Shown here one piece after another: positions 42,824 through 51,641 of a stretch of 64,000 nt of DNA. The position numbers and the translations under genes were made by a program. The stretch comes from Haloarcula amylovorans (lineage in GTDB: Archaea > Halobacteriota > Halobacteria > Halobacteriales > Haloarculaceae): assembly GCF_004681185.1 (NCBI RefSeq), contig NZ_SRIF01000002.1, forward strand, positions 1,237,456-1,301,455, read 5' to 3'. Below the pieces are notes generated by a model, which was not told where the DNA came from, made no database searches, and saw only the letters and a program-made list of their open reading frames with translations. Numbering within the stretch: position 1 is the first letter of the stretch; each line of letters begins with the position of its first letter.

Positions 42824-44569
42824 ATGTCGGTTGGGTGGGCAGAGACTGGAAACAGGGGACAGAGTCCGGTCATCGGTTTCGTACTGCTGTTGGCGGTAGT
42901 CGCCGTTACGGTGATCGCGGTGGTCTCTATCGGTGGGAGTGCGATCACTACGACGCAGTCGCAGTTGGGGGCCGAGCAGTCCGCGAGGGCGATGACGCAG
43001 CTGGATTCGCAGGCCGAACTCGTCATACTCGGCGGATCCGATGTCCAGTCTGTCAATCTCCAGCGGGCGGGGCGGGGAGAGTACATAGTCGAGGGGACAG
43101 CAGGGTGGATGAACGTCTCCTACGAGAATACGACGGCGGGAACACGGACGACAGTGTTCAACGAGACGATGGGGGCGTTCGTCTACGAAGGGGACGGGAG
43201 TCGGGTGGCCTATCAGGGTGGCGGTGTCTGGCGGACCAGCGATGATGGACGAGCGGTGATGGTCTCGCCACCCGAACTCCACTACCGGAACGCGACGTTG
43301 ACGATTCCGCTCGTGACTGTGAGCGGAGGCGATTCGATAGACGACCGGGCGGTCATCAGGCACGACGGTACGACGCGACACTATCCGACCGCGACGGCGA
43401 CGAACCCGCTGGACGATGGAACGGTGACTGTCACTGTCCAGAGCGAGTACTACCGCGCGTGGGGCGAGTACTTCGAGACGCGCACGAGCGGAGACGTCAC
43501 GTACGAGCACGCGAACGACCGGGTGACGCTCCTACTGACCGTTCCGGCGGACTACCCCGCGATAACCGCCGGTGTCATCTCCGGATCGCCGAGGTCGACG
43601 GTGACCATCGAGAACAAGGTCGTCATGGACAGTTACAACTCCTCGACTGGCGGGTATCGCGGTCCGTCGCCGTCCGGAGGCGCCACGAAGTTACTGGTCG
43701 CGGGCGACCTGATTATCGAGAAGAGCGATATCTACGGCGACGTCGAGGTCGGCGGAACCGTTCGGTTCACCCACCCGAACGGTCGCCTCCACGGGGGGAA
43801 CATCTCCTACGGCGATGGACTCTCACCGAACCCGCCGGGGAACAACTGGAACGCCGGTTCGAACAACTGGCGGGCGGCTAACGCCAGCGTCGAGGGGCCG
43901 GAGTCGGTTGAGGGGCTCATCGACGAACGGAGGAGCGCACTGGCGATGGACGCGAACGACAACGCGACGACGGCCAACGTGAGCGCCGGGCGCGTCGTGT
44001 ACAGCGCGGCGGGTCCGGCAGAGAGGGCGGCGCTCTCGGCGGGAGCGTACTCTCTGGACGACCTCGTCGTCGGCAACGGTCAGACGCTGGTGTTGGATAC
44101 GAGTGAGGGCGACATCGACATCTACGTCGACGGCGAGATGGCGATAGACCGCGGTGAGATAGCGGTTATCGGCGACGGTCGAGTGAACGTCTATCTGCAA
44201 GAAGACCTCTCTATCGAGGGGAAACACGGGAGTCGAGAGGTCGGCACTGGCGGCGAGAACGCGACACAGTTCTGGGTGTACATGAACCCCGACGCGACGG
44301 CCGAGTTCGGCAGCCAAGTCAGCTACACAGGTGTCATCTACGGGCCGGGGCGCGGGACCGAGCAAGGGGCCGAACTGACCTTCACGTCGGCGTCCTCCGG
44401 CAGCAGAATCTACGGCGCGTTCGTGGGCGACGCGGCGACGATAAACAACTTCGACGTCTACTACGACGAAGCGCTCTCGAACACCGAGACCGTCCAGCGG
44501 ACCTCGCGGGTGCCCGCGGTCACGTACGTCCACGCCTCGACGAACGACGTTACCATCGCCGCCGGATAG
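42824..44569 (+). CDS. Large pilin-like surface protein A (GGGVWR domain)
   Basis: A 581-residue protein. Residues 11-38 (N-R-G-Q-S-P-V-I-G-F, then a hydrophobic helix) resemble a class III prepilin signal cut by the archaeal peptidase PibD. A domain at about 60-220 holds V-A-Y-Q-G-G-G-V-W-R and S-P-P-E-L-H-Y-R-N-A-T-L, shared with four other proteins here. The C-terminal 300 residues are beta-rich and Gly/Asn-rich, with ladder-like motifs (I-Y-V-D-G-E-M-A-I-D-R-G-E-I-A-V-I-G-D-G). Many N-x-S/T sites suggest a glycosylated surface protein. Function is unknown. It resembles the next gene over its whole length. Confidence 0.7.
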   Translation: MSVGWAETGNRGQSPVIGFVLLLAVVAVTVIAVVSIGGSAITTTQSQLGAEQSARAMTQLDSQAELVILGGSDVQSVNLQRAGRGEYIVEGTAGWMNVSYENTTAGTRTTVFNETMGAFVYEGDGSRVAYQGGGVWRTSDDGRAVMVSPPELHYRNATLTIPLVTVSGGDSIDDRAVIRHDGTTRHYPTATATNPLDDGTVTVTVQSEYYRAWGEYFETRTSGDVTYEHANDRVTLLLTVPADYPAITAGVISGSPRSTVTIENKVVMDSYNSSTGGYRGPSPSGGATKLLVAGDLIIEKSDIYGDVEVGGTVRFTHPNGRLHGGNISYGDGLSPNPPGNNWNAGSNNWRAANASVEGPESVEGLIDERRSALAMDANDNATTANVSAGRVVYSAAGPAERAALSAGAYSLDDLVVGNGQTLVLDTSEGDIDIYVDGEMAIDRGEIAVIGDGRVNVYLQEDLSIEGKHGSREVGTGGENATQFWVYMNPDATAEFGSQVSYTGVIYGPGRGTEQGAELTFTSASSGSRIYGAFVGDAATINNFDVYYDEALSNTETVQRTSRVPAVTYVHASTNDVTIAAG

Positions 44570-44680
44570 CGGTGCGTTCGGTTATTCTCTCCGATCCCGA
44601 GTGCGCTGACTCCGCTCTGTGTACCAGATTCGATAGCTTCGCCGACGAGTTTATCACGAGTGATAAGTAAGTGGGGTGTA

Positions 44681-46519
44681 ATGAACAGAGGGTTGGGGAC
44701 GCCCGAGACGCCGCGAGGGCAGACGGGACCGCTCGGGCTCGTCCTCGTTTTCGCGCTGGTCATCGCCTCGACGACGGCGTTGGTGGCGTTCGGAGCGACG
44801 GCCATCACGGACACGCAGGACCGTCTCGATAGCGAACGGACGGAGAAGACGATGACGCAACTGGACTCGCAGGCGGCGCTCGTCGCGTTAGGGGACTCAG
44901 CGGTCCAGCAAGTCGACATCAGCGCGCCCGGCAGGCAGGGGTATCTGGTCGACGGCAACGCCGGCCAGTTGACGCTCTCCTACGAAAACACGACGACAGG
45001 AGCACAGCGAACAGTGTTTTCGACGGAGATGGGCGCGGTCGTCTACGAGCTCTCGGATGGGTCGACAGTCGCGTATCAGGGTGGCGGCGTCTGGCGGTCA
45101 GACGACGGGCGTAACTCAGTGATGGTCTCGCCGCCGGAGTTCCACTACCGCGAGGCCACGCTGACGCTCCCGCTCGTGACAGTCGACGGCGACGAGCGCG
45201 TAGACGGGCGGGCGGTTATCACGCACAATAACTCGATGCGATACTTCCCGAACAAGCGCATCGACAGCGAGTTCACCAACCCGATGGAGAACGGCAAGGT
45301 GCAGGTCACGGTGACGAGTACGTACTACCGCGCCTGGGGACAGTACTTCGAGACGCGGACCGATGGGATGGTCCAGTACGACCACCCGAACGACCGAGTC
45401 ACGCTGACGCTCGTGACACCACTCCAGAATACCCGGATTACCTCTGCAACGGCGAGTCTGGCCGCCAGCGGCTCGTTTACGATCAACGGCGGGACGAACA
45501 CCCGTTGTAGTCCGAGCGTCTACACGAACAGCTACAACTCCAGCGGGACTACCAACGACTACTGCGCGCAGACGCCGGGCCACGCCGGAGATATCGTTTA
45601 CGGTGGCGACGTGGACATTAGTAACGGGGCTGGCGGCGACGACATCCGCGGCGACGTCGTCTCTGGTGGCACCGTCTACGTCGGCAACGGCGGCGGGAAA
45701 CCGTACGTCTACGGTAACATCAGCTACACCGACAACTGCGAGCGAAGCCTCGCACACTGTCGGGACCGCATCACGTACGGCGGTGGTAGTCTGAAACAGA
45801 TCAGCGGTGTCGAAGAGGCACCGGCGGTCAACGGCGTCATCCGGACTCGTGTCGAGGAGGCCGCGGCCGCGGCCGACAACGACAACGGGACGACGGGGAA
45901 CGTCTCCGCGGGTACGCTTGACTTCGGTAACGCCGGGGCGGCCGATACGGCCGAACTCGCCGCGGGTGTCTACTACCTCGACGACCTCACCGTTCCTAGT
46001 GACAACGAAGTCGTCCTCAATACGACCGACGGCGACGTCGTCCTCGTCGTCGAGGAGAACGTCTACCTCCACGACCAAGCTGAGATCACGGTCGTCGGCG
46101 ACGGCAAGGCCAGCGTCTACGTGGGCGGGACCGGAACGGACGGTAGCGGTCGGCACTTCTACATGGGGTCGAACAGCGCCATCACGAACGCGGGCGACGA
46201 CGCGCCGCAGTTCCGGATGTACGGGAAGGACAATTTCACCGCACAGTTAGGGAGCGGGTCCGGCGGGAACCTCGCGAAATACGTCGGCGTCATCTACGCC
46301 CCGCCGGGGAACGCCGGCACCGGGAGCGTCACGCTCGACGGCGGCGAGGTCTTCGGCGGGATTCTCACGGGGACCACCACTATCGACGGCGGAAACGGCG
46401 GGAGCATCCACTACGACGAGGCGCTGCGAACCGAACGCGTCTTAGAGCGGAGTGACTCCGTCGTGAAGGTTACGTACATCCACGCGTCGGTCAACGAGGT
46501 CAACGTCACGAGCGCCTGA
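44681..46519 (+). CDS. Large pilin-like surface protein B (paralogue of A)
   Basis: A 612-residue paralogue of the preceding gene. The N-terminus P-R-G-Q-T-G-P-L-G-L plus hydrophobic helix again looks like a prepilin signal. V-A-Y-Q-G-G-G-V-W-R, S-P-P-E-F-H-Y-R-E-A-T-L and the ending V-T-Y-I-H-A-S-V-N-E-V all correspond to protein A. It differs in having a Cys-containing central loop (T-N-T-R-C-S-P and D-N-C-E-R-S-L-A-H-C). Tandem arrangement points to local gene duplication. The ATG at 44,681 is preferred over a GTG seven codons earlier. Confidence 0.7.
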   Translation: MNRGLGTPETPRGQTGPLGLVLVFALVIASTTALVAFGATAITDTQDRLDSERTEKTMTQLDSQAALVALGDSAVQQVDISAPGRQGYLVDGNAGQLTLSYENTTTGAQRTVFSTEMGAVVYELSDGSTVAYQGGGVWRSDDGRNSVMVSPPEFHYREATLTLPLVTVDGDERVDGRAVITHNNSMRYFPNKRIDSEFTNPMENGKVQVTVTSTYYRAWGQYFETRTDGMVQYDHPNDRVTLTLVTPLQNTRITSATASLAASGSFTINGGTNTRCSPSVYTNSYNSSGTTNDYCAQTPGHAGDIVYGGDVDISNGAGGDDIRGDVVSGGTVYVGNGGGKPYVYGNISYTDNCERSLAHCRDRITYGGGSLKQISGVEEAPAVNGVIRTRVEEAAAAADNDNGTTGNVSAGTLDFGNAGAADTAELAAGVYYLDDLTVPSDNEVVLNTTDGDVVLVVEENVYLHDQAEITVVGDGKASVYVGGTGTDGSGRHFYMGSNSAITNAGDDAPQFRMYGKDNFTAQLGSGSGGNLAKYVGVIYAPPGNAGTGSVTLDGGEVFGGILTGTTTIDGGNGGSIHYDEALRTERVLERSDSVVKVTYIHASVNEVNVTSA

Positions 46520-46548
46520 GCGGGGTCGGTCTCTCGCCCGCGGCCCGG

Positions 46549-47292
46549 CTACTGGTCGATTTCGACCGAGATGTCGTGATAGACGACGTAGACGCGGTTT
46601 ATCGACCCGGGGGCATACTCACACTGGAGACTACTGCCCCCGGGACTACAGGTGAATCCTTGGTCCACGAAGTATTCCTCCCAGAGCGACTGTCGCGGCG
46701 AGTTCGCTATCGTTATCCGTACGCCGTCGACGGTGCTGCTCGTGTCCGCGTACACGACATCCGTCCGTTCCTCCTTCGTGCGGACGAGAACTGTCGACCC
46801 GCCGAGACTCTGCGTGGTCGGTCGGTTGAGACCGACAACCGGGAGCAGGACCCGCTCGTTGGAGACGACAAAGGGCGGCTTCCGCACGCGGACGCCGCCG
46901 TCGCGGGTCGTCCTGAACACGCCGCCGGCCTCGTAGGCGAGCGTCTGGTCGTCGACGCCGCCGTACTCGACTGGGCGAACCGTCCAGCTACCGACCGTGT
47001 TGAACCCACTCCCTTCGTCGACGCTGACACTGACGGTCACGTTGTCGGCGACCACCAACTGCCCCTCGCCGAGGCTCACCTCGGTCGCTCGGCTCGGCGC
47101 ACCATGTCGGTGAATGTCGGCGACGTTGTCCGCGAGCACGTCGAAGGCGCGCTCTGCGTTGTCCACCTGTTCGGCGTTGCGCGTGTCCTGTAAGGCTCCG
47201 ACGCCTGTCACCGACACCAGCGCGATGGAGGTGACGACGATCCCGAAGATGAGCGTGTAGCTGAGCACTTCGCTCACGGCTCGATCAGTCAT
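46549..47292 (-). CDS. Pilin-like protein, 247 aa (GGGVFR domain)
   Basis: A 247-residue protein starting M-T-D-R-A-V-S-E-V-L-S with a hydrophobic helix to about residue 30, like a pilin signal. Residues about 108-150 carry L-A-Y-E-A-G-G-V-F-R and R-K-P-P-F-V-V-S-N, the short form of the domain in proteins A and B. Two Cys near the C-terminus may bond. It is the last gene of a five-gene minus-strand unit and overlaps the stop of the gene before it by 8 nt. A 247-residue counterpart lies at 62,916. Confidence 0.65.
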   Translation of the reverse strand: MTDRAVSEVLSYTLIFGIVVTSIALVSVTGVGALQDTRNAEQVDNAERAFDVLADNVADIHRHGAPSRATEVSLGEGQLVVADNVTVSVSVDEGSGFNTVGSWTVRPVEYGGVDDQTLAYEAGGVFRTTRDGGVRVRKPPFVVSNERVLLPVVGLNRPTTQSLGGSTVLVRTKEERTDVVYADTSSTVDGVRITIANSPRQSLWEEYFVDQGFTCSPGGSSLQCEYAPGSINRVYVVYHDISVEIDQ

Positions 47293-47728
47293 CTCGCACC
47301 TCCAGTTCGCCGGAGCTGTCGTCGTAATGGATCTCGACGACGCCGCCGTCGGAGGTAGATGCCGCGAGGGGCGTCTCCGTCTGTACGTCGACGGTCACCT
47401 CGATCACCGGATTCGTCGACCGAAGGATGACAGCCGGGCCGCCCGGGTCGAGTTCGAGCCGGTAGGTACTCCCCGCCACTCGCTCCGGGAACGTCTGTTC
47501 GACGCTCGCGGTCACCGAACCGCGGCCAGCCACGACGAGGCGGTCGGTTCGGTGAAGGTCCGAGACCACCTGCTGGCCGATGACCGTGAGTTCGTTCCTG
47601 ATGACCTGCTCGCGCCGGTCGTCGACGTAGTCGCCGCCCGCGATGAGGAGACCTGAGACGAGGATGGCCGCGATTGCCATCGTGAGCGTGTACCCGAGCG
47701 CCGTCGAGACGGCACGCGTATCAGACAT
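47285..47728 (-). CDS. Pilin-like protein, 147 aa
   Basis: A 147-residue protein: M-S-D-T-R-A-V-S-T-A-L-G-Y followed by a helix to about residue 32, then a beta-rich domain with F-P-E-R-V-A-G-S-T-Y-R-L-E-L and I-L-R-S-T-N-P. The R-A-V-S and hydrophobic pattern fits a prepilin-type signal. The ATG at 47,728, overlapping the previous stop, is preferred over GTG at 47,737. The partial gene at 63,656 is its counterpart in the second cluster (Y-P-E-R-I-A-G-E-Q-Y-R-I-V-V). Confidence 0.6.
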   Translation of the reverse strand: MSDTRAVSTALGYTLTMAIAAILVSGLLIAGGDYVDDRREQVIRNELTVIGQQVVSDLHRTDRLVVAGRGSVTASVEQTFPERVAGSTYRLELDPGGPAVILRSTNPVIEVTVDVQTETPLAASTSDGGVVEIHYDDSSGELEVRDD

Positions 47729-48752
47729 CAGGTTCACCCGGTGCGACCCTAATATCCGTCTCGTAGCGCATATTCGCCGTACTGTACTCGTATCTCACCG
47801 TCACATCGTAGAGCGCGTCGGTCTCGTACGGTTGATCGCTCCCGGGAAGTCCGCCGACGAGCGGGAGGTCTAGTCCCCCGTCGTCGTGGACGACCATCGA
47901 GAAGTTCCCCTGTATCTGGCTGGCGTTCCGGAAGTAGACGTCGTACTCGTCGCTCGTGCCGACCCCGGTGCCCGACCCGAAGTGGAAGTTCTCGCCGCCC
48001 GACGCGGTTCCGAGCGCGTCGCAGGGTTCGTCGTCGATAGTTCCACGGGTCACGTCGATGCGGTAGGTCGGACTGTCGCTATCGACGGTGACCTCACAGG
48101 CCTCCTGCGTGGTCGAGCCGCTGACGTTCCGTAGCGTCCGGACGTGGACGGTGTCGCCACCCGCTGCGGTCGTCCAAATTTGCATCCGCCAGCTATTCGC
48201 GTTGCCGTTGCCGGTCACCGCCGTCTCGTTGACCTTCACCTCGAACGGCGTCCCACTCCCGGCGTCGATGCTCGTCGCGTCGATGCGAAACGCGCGGGTG
48301 CCGTTGTCGTCGGTGACTCGCTTCACGCCGCCGACGACCTCGTAGTTCGTCGCACCGCTGTCGTCTGCGAACGAACTGGAGTCGTTCTGGACGATACGCA
48401 CCCCCTCTGTAGTGCTCTGTACGGTGACATTTACCAACCGACCGCGTCGGACCTCCTGGTATTCAGTCTGCCCGCTCGTGTTCGCTACGGCGTCCTCGAC
48501 GGCTCCGTTCAACTCGCTGGGGCTGCTGTAATTCCGACGGTTGGCTATCCTGACTGCGTCGCCGACGTTCGTCTCGACCATCCCGCGCATCTCCAAGGCG
48601 TCGTCGCTCCCGGCTGTCTCGCCGCGACTCGCCAGGTTCTCAGAGAAGATGGCGGAGTTGACGATGAGCGCCAATGCGACGAATATGACCGCGAGAGCGA
48701 GCGCCGCGACGAGGAGTATCTGCCCGCGCTCTCGCCGTCTTAGATCCGCCAC
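47721..48752 (-). CDS. Pilin-like exported protein, 343 aa
   Basis: A 343-residue protein starting M-A-D-L-R-R-R-E-R-G-Q-I-L-L-V with a hydrophobic helix to about residue 32. The rest is rich in N-x-S/T glycosylation sites, with two Cys (E-A-C-E-V and D-E-P-C-D). The E-R-G-Q-hydrophobic start matches TadE/TadG-like and pilin-like proteins. No enzyme motif. It overlaps both neighbours in the unit, so the unit is co-transcribed. Confidence 0.62.
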   Translation of the reverse strand: MADLRRRERGQILLVAALALAVIFVALALIVNSAIFSENLASRGETAGSDDALEMRGMVETNVGDAVRIANRRNYSSPSELNGAVEDAVANTSGQTEYQEVRRGRLVNVTVQSTTEGVRIVQNDSSSFADDSGATNYEVVGGVKRVTDDNGTRAFRIDATSIDAGSGTPFEVKVNETAVTGNGNANSWRMQIWTTAAGGDTVHVRTLRNVSGSTTQEACEVTVDSDSPTYRIDVTRGTIDDEPCDALGTASGGENFHFGSGTGVGTSDEYDVYFRNASQIQGNFSMVVHDDGGLDLPLVGGLPGSDQPYETDALYDVTVRYEYSTANMRYETDIRVAPGEPDV

Positions 48753-49327
48753 GCGACCACCTCCACTCTGACGGTATTGTGCAGATTATCACCGGTATCC
48801 GGTATCGGGTATGTCACGTTCTCCGTTTGCAAACTCGTCGTGGTCGGATTCCCGTCCTCGTCGTAGAGCGGATCCGAGTCCACGAGCGTTATCGTCCGCG
48901 TCGCGGTCACGGCGTTGTCGCTCGGCACGCCGTTGTAGATGTACCTGCGCGTAATTGACTCGCCGTCGAGGTTCTGAAATCGCAGGTAGACGTTGTAGGC
49001 GATGCCCTCGTCGTTGAACGACCGCTCTAGCATCCCCCCGAAGGTGTTGTTCGGCGGCGCACTCGTATAGTATCCCAAGTTCTCGTTCGCACCGTGGAAT
49101 TCTCTGGTGCTGTTGTTCCAGTAGAGAACCGCCGGTTTCAGCGAGTCGGTCCGTGCCGCCGTTGCGAGCACCCCCTGCCCGATAGCCTGCTGTTGGTTCT
49201 CGATATGTTGACTCGAGGTGCTGGCCGATAGCGGCGTCACGGCGGTCATCTGTAACGCGAAGATAAGGCTCGTCAGCAACAACAACGCCGCGACGGTCGC
49301 CTCCAGCGTGTGTGCTTGCCCTCGCAT
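48740..49327 (-). CDS. Pilin-like exported protein, 195 aa
   Basis: A 195-residue protein starting M-R-G-Q-A-H-T-L-E-A-T with a hydrophobic helix to about residue 27, as in minor pilins. The mature part has no cysteine and several N-x-S/T sites. It overlaps the next gene by 13 nt and lies 1 nt after the gene before it. I recognise no named family. Confidence 0.6.
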   Translation of the reverse strand: MRGQAHTLEATVAALLLLTSLIFALQMTAVTPLSASTSSQHIENQQQAIGQGVLATAARTDSLKPAVLYWNNSTREFHGANENLGYYTSAPPNNTFGGMLERSFNDEGIAYNVYLRFQNLDGESITRRYIYNGVPSDNAVTATRTITLVDSDPLYDEDGNPTTTSLQTENVTYPIPDTGDNLHNTVRVEVVAWRI

Positions 49328-49328
49328 C

Positions 49329-49874
49329 TCACCACACCCCCACGTAGACGGTCACGTCGCTCCCGTCGAGGGCGACGACGCGTACCGCCGTCACCGACGC
49401 GTCGTTGGCTCTCGGTGGTGCGTCGCCACGCGTGAGAACCACGTCGCTGCTGTCACACGCACCCCCTCTAGCCTCGACGATGCCCGTATCCGGCTCGTCT
49501 CGGTCCCAGCAGAGCACGTCGTTGCCTGACCCCGCCGCCGAGACGTTCCCCCGTACAGTGACGTTCAGATTCTGTCTCTTCTCGTCGAGCCCTAGCTGTG
49601 ACTCGACCGGCCCTGAACCGTAGCTGCACTGTCCCGGGCTGTTACCCTCGAAGAAAGCCACGGTACAGTACTCCTCCAGTACGAACGGCTCACTGGGGTC
49701 GGCCAAGACGCTCTTGGTGAGTTGGTCGGCCACCCTGTTCGAGACGACCGTCTCCTCCTGTGTCCCCTCGGTAAACGGCGCTAAGATGCCGGGAATGAAC
49801 AGAAAGACGAACAGCAACACGGCGAGAAAGAGACTCATCCCGATGGCGAAATCGAGCGTCGTCTGCCCCCGCAT
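49329..49874 (-). CDS. Pilin-like exported protein, 181 aa
   Basis: A 181-residue protein starting M-R-G-Q-T-T-L-D-F-A-I-G-M-S followed by a hydrophobic helix to about residue 30. This resembles the TadE-type start R-G-Q-x-x-x-E-F-A. The mature domain has four Cys (E-Y-C-T-V, G-Q-C-S-Y, L-C-W-D, G-A-C-D), which could make two disulfides outside the cell. It is the first gene of the five-gene minus-strand unit. Confidence 0.62.
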   Translation of the reverse strand: MRGQTTLDFAIGMSLFLAVLLFVFLFIPGILAPFTEGTQEETVVSNRVADQLTKSVLADPSEPFVLEEYCTVAFFEGNSPGQCSYGSGPVESQLGLDEKRQNLNVTVRGNVSAAGSGNDVLCWDRDEPDTGIVEARGGACDSSDVVLTRGDAPPRANDASVTAVRVVALDGSDVTVYVGVW

Positions 49875-50119
49875 CAGTCTCGCCGCTCCGGTCTGTAGTC
49901 ACGCTGCCATCGGCCATGTGGCCGCTCTATCACACTACGCTTGCCGTACATGAATCCCTTGCCGCCACCACGGTCGGTGGTACCTGACAGTGTGTCGTAC
50001 TGGATACTCTTATCCGTTGCGGCGCTTTTCACCCGGGAGTGCGCTACGCCACCGGCTCGCACGACTCCGTCGCTTCGATGGGTTTAAGAAAAGGCATCGG
50101 ATACTCAAACATGCAGCGC

Positions 50120-50191
50120 GGGCTCGTAGATCAGCGGTAGATCACTCCCTTGGCATGGGAGAGGCCCCGGGTTCAAATCCCGGCGAGTCCA
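50120..50191 (+). tRNA. tRNA-Ala (GGC), integration target
   Basis: Seventy-two nt fold as a cloverleaf. The acceptor stem is GGGCTCG/CGAGTCC with discriminator A. The anticodon stem CTCCC/GGGAG holds the loop TTGGCAT (anticodon GGC), and the T arm has loop TTCAAAT. CCA is not encoded. The 3' half is repeated at 54,735 and 58,454, so this gene is the attachment site of the elements downstream. The tRNA remains intact. Confidence 0.95.
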
Positions 50192-50194
50192 TCC
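50162..50194 (+). repeat. attL copy within tRNA-Ala
   Basis: These 33 bases, from the T arm through the discriminator plus three flanking bases, are identical to 54,735-54,767. They are the left attachment site of integrated element 1. Confidence 0.85.
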
Positions 50195-50593
50195 AAGTTC
50201 TCTCCGTCAACAATCGACAGAAGGCGCGGCCTCTTTATAAACCCACAACACCGTTGAGCGTCTGTCATGCCGCTTTTACCCGCCAAAATCGTCCCTTGTG
50301 GCCTCCCACCGTTACCTCTCCATCCCTACGACGTACCTGGGTTTTGTACAATCGAGTTTCGGAAGGCAGCGTAGTGGTGAGTATAGACGCGGTTCCGAAA
50401 GGGGGAGTAACAACGCATCGAGGAGTGGAGTCCTAATCGGCTCGATGGATTCCTACCCCGGTTGGAACATTGCACAGTGCGTGCGCGAAGTTGGTATGTA
50501 GCTCCGCGCGCGAATTTTTCTGATTTTGGGGACGGATTTCCGGGAAAGTGTTCATCGAGGAGGAGAGAAATATTTCAGCAAGTCATAATGAAA
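50195..50593. other. Gene-poor left end of element 1
   Basis: No confident gene lies in these 400 bases. One 35-codon frame (50,267-50,374, M-P-L-L-P-A-K-I-V-P-C-G) follows a good TATA box (tttataa at 50,234), so a leaderless microprotein is possible but unsupported. The first 25 bases are the former downstream flank of the tRNA or a copy of it (see 58,531). Confidence 0.4.
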
Positions 50594-51154
50594 TCAGTTC
50601 ATTTCATCTACATACTCGCTCTTAAGCAAAATCGCAGATGAAAATATTCCGCAAAGACCAGCAATGGTTGATCCCAAAAGGACACAAGAAATTATTGAAA
50701 TTATGACTAATGTCTTTAAAGACGGACTAATTGTATAAAGAAGATAGACAGGCATTGAAATCAAGAGTGATGAAATAATCAGACGGAGAGGGACTCTATC
50801 TCCCAAATCACCATATATCGAGCGCCCATCATTTACGCTATTGACTGTCCACACAATCATTTTGGCTATAATAAAAGATACTATGATTATCAGACCTAAT
50901 GCATATTGGAAACCAATTGTCTGAGCCTCGGACAGACCTATTCCGCTTTGATATGCAAATATACCGCTCAAAATAACAGTACCAGGAATGAGTATGAGCA
51001 TGGAAACCCCCTCTAACCTATAGAAGAGCTGTAACCAAGAAGTGGTCTTTAAATCCTCCTGAATTTCCTCGGTTGCATCTTTCATCGCCTCCAAATCTAC
51101 CGGTATGAGAATAGCTTTAATTAGACTCCAAACGCCCGATTCAGAATTACTCAT
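50594..51154 (-). CDS. Membrane protein of element 1, 186 aa
   Basis: A 186-residue protein with four predicted helices (about residues 47-68, 80-102, 124-146 and 150-176) after a soluble start of 45 residues. It is AT-rich. Its start overlaps the end of the next gene upstream by 8 nt, so it is translationally coupled. I recognise no family. In small haloarchaeal elements such proteins can act in immunity, exclusion or release, but nothing in the sequence decides this. Confidence 0.6.
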   Translation of the reverse strand: MSNSESGVWSLIKAILIPVDLEAMKDATEEIQEDLKTTSWLQLFYRLEGVSMLILIPGTVILSGIFAYQSGIGLSEAQTIGFQYALGLIIIVSFIIAKMIVWTVNSVNDGRSIYGDLGDRVPLRLIISSLLISMPVYLLYTISPSLKTLVIISIISCVLLGSTIAGLCGIFSSAILLKSEYVDEMN

Positions 51155-51641
51155 AATCCTCCAAAGATGCTACACCCTTTCGGTTCGCCGTAGCTGTAGG
51201 GGCTAATGTCCCTCTTTTCACTTCCCTAAACAGCTCGGAGTACAATAGCCATTGGTAGATTCTTTTAGCATTAGTCGACCGGGTAGTTTCGCTCCAGTCT
51301 CGATCAAGGCTTCTACCGACTTGCCCCATTAGTTCCTGATTCTTAAACGGACCTTCAGGAGCTAATTCGCAGTATTTTTTGACCAGAGTGAGATCTAATA
51401 AGGAGTCACGGATCAGCTTTTTTCGTTCTTCCTCCGGTGCATCTTTGACCCTTTCTCCGAGATCAGTCAATTTCACTGTTGAGTTTCTATAAGCCAAATT
51501 AAGAGAATAGAGAGTGCTCAGTAGCTTATTGACATGATTCTCCGAGAAGTCATAGCCCTCTGCTATAATACACAATAGCCTCCCTTCCGAAACTACTCGG
51601 TGAATTCGACGTGGCCGTACTCGGACGCTTCCTCGACACAT
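51147..51641 (-). CDS. Helical, possibly winged-helix protein of element 1
   Basis: The open frame holds a helical domain (L-L-C-I-I-A-E-G-Y-D-F-S, K-L-T-D-L-G-E-R-V, L-I-R-D-S-L-L-D-L-T-L-V) and ends V-A-S-L-E-D-Y-E. The pattern resembles archaeal winged-helix or AAA-associated C-terminal domains. The start is unclear. An ATG at 51,641 gives 164 residues and overlaps the ATPase gene by 49 nt. Codons before about 51,590 are Arg-rich and look out-of-frame, so a TTG near 51,570 or coupling to the upstream stop is also possible. Confidence 0.5.
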   Translation of the reverse strand: MCRGSVRVRPRRIHRVVSEGRLLCIIAEGYDFSENHVNKLLSTLYSLNLAYRNSTVKLTDLGERVKDAPEEERKKLIRDSLLDLTLVKKYCELAPEGPFKNQELMGQVGRSLDRDWSETTRSTNAKRIYQWLLYSELFREVKRGTLAPTATANRKGVASLEDYE

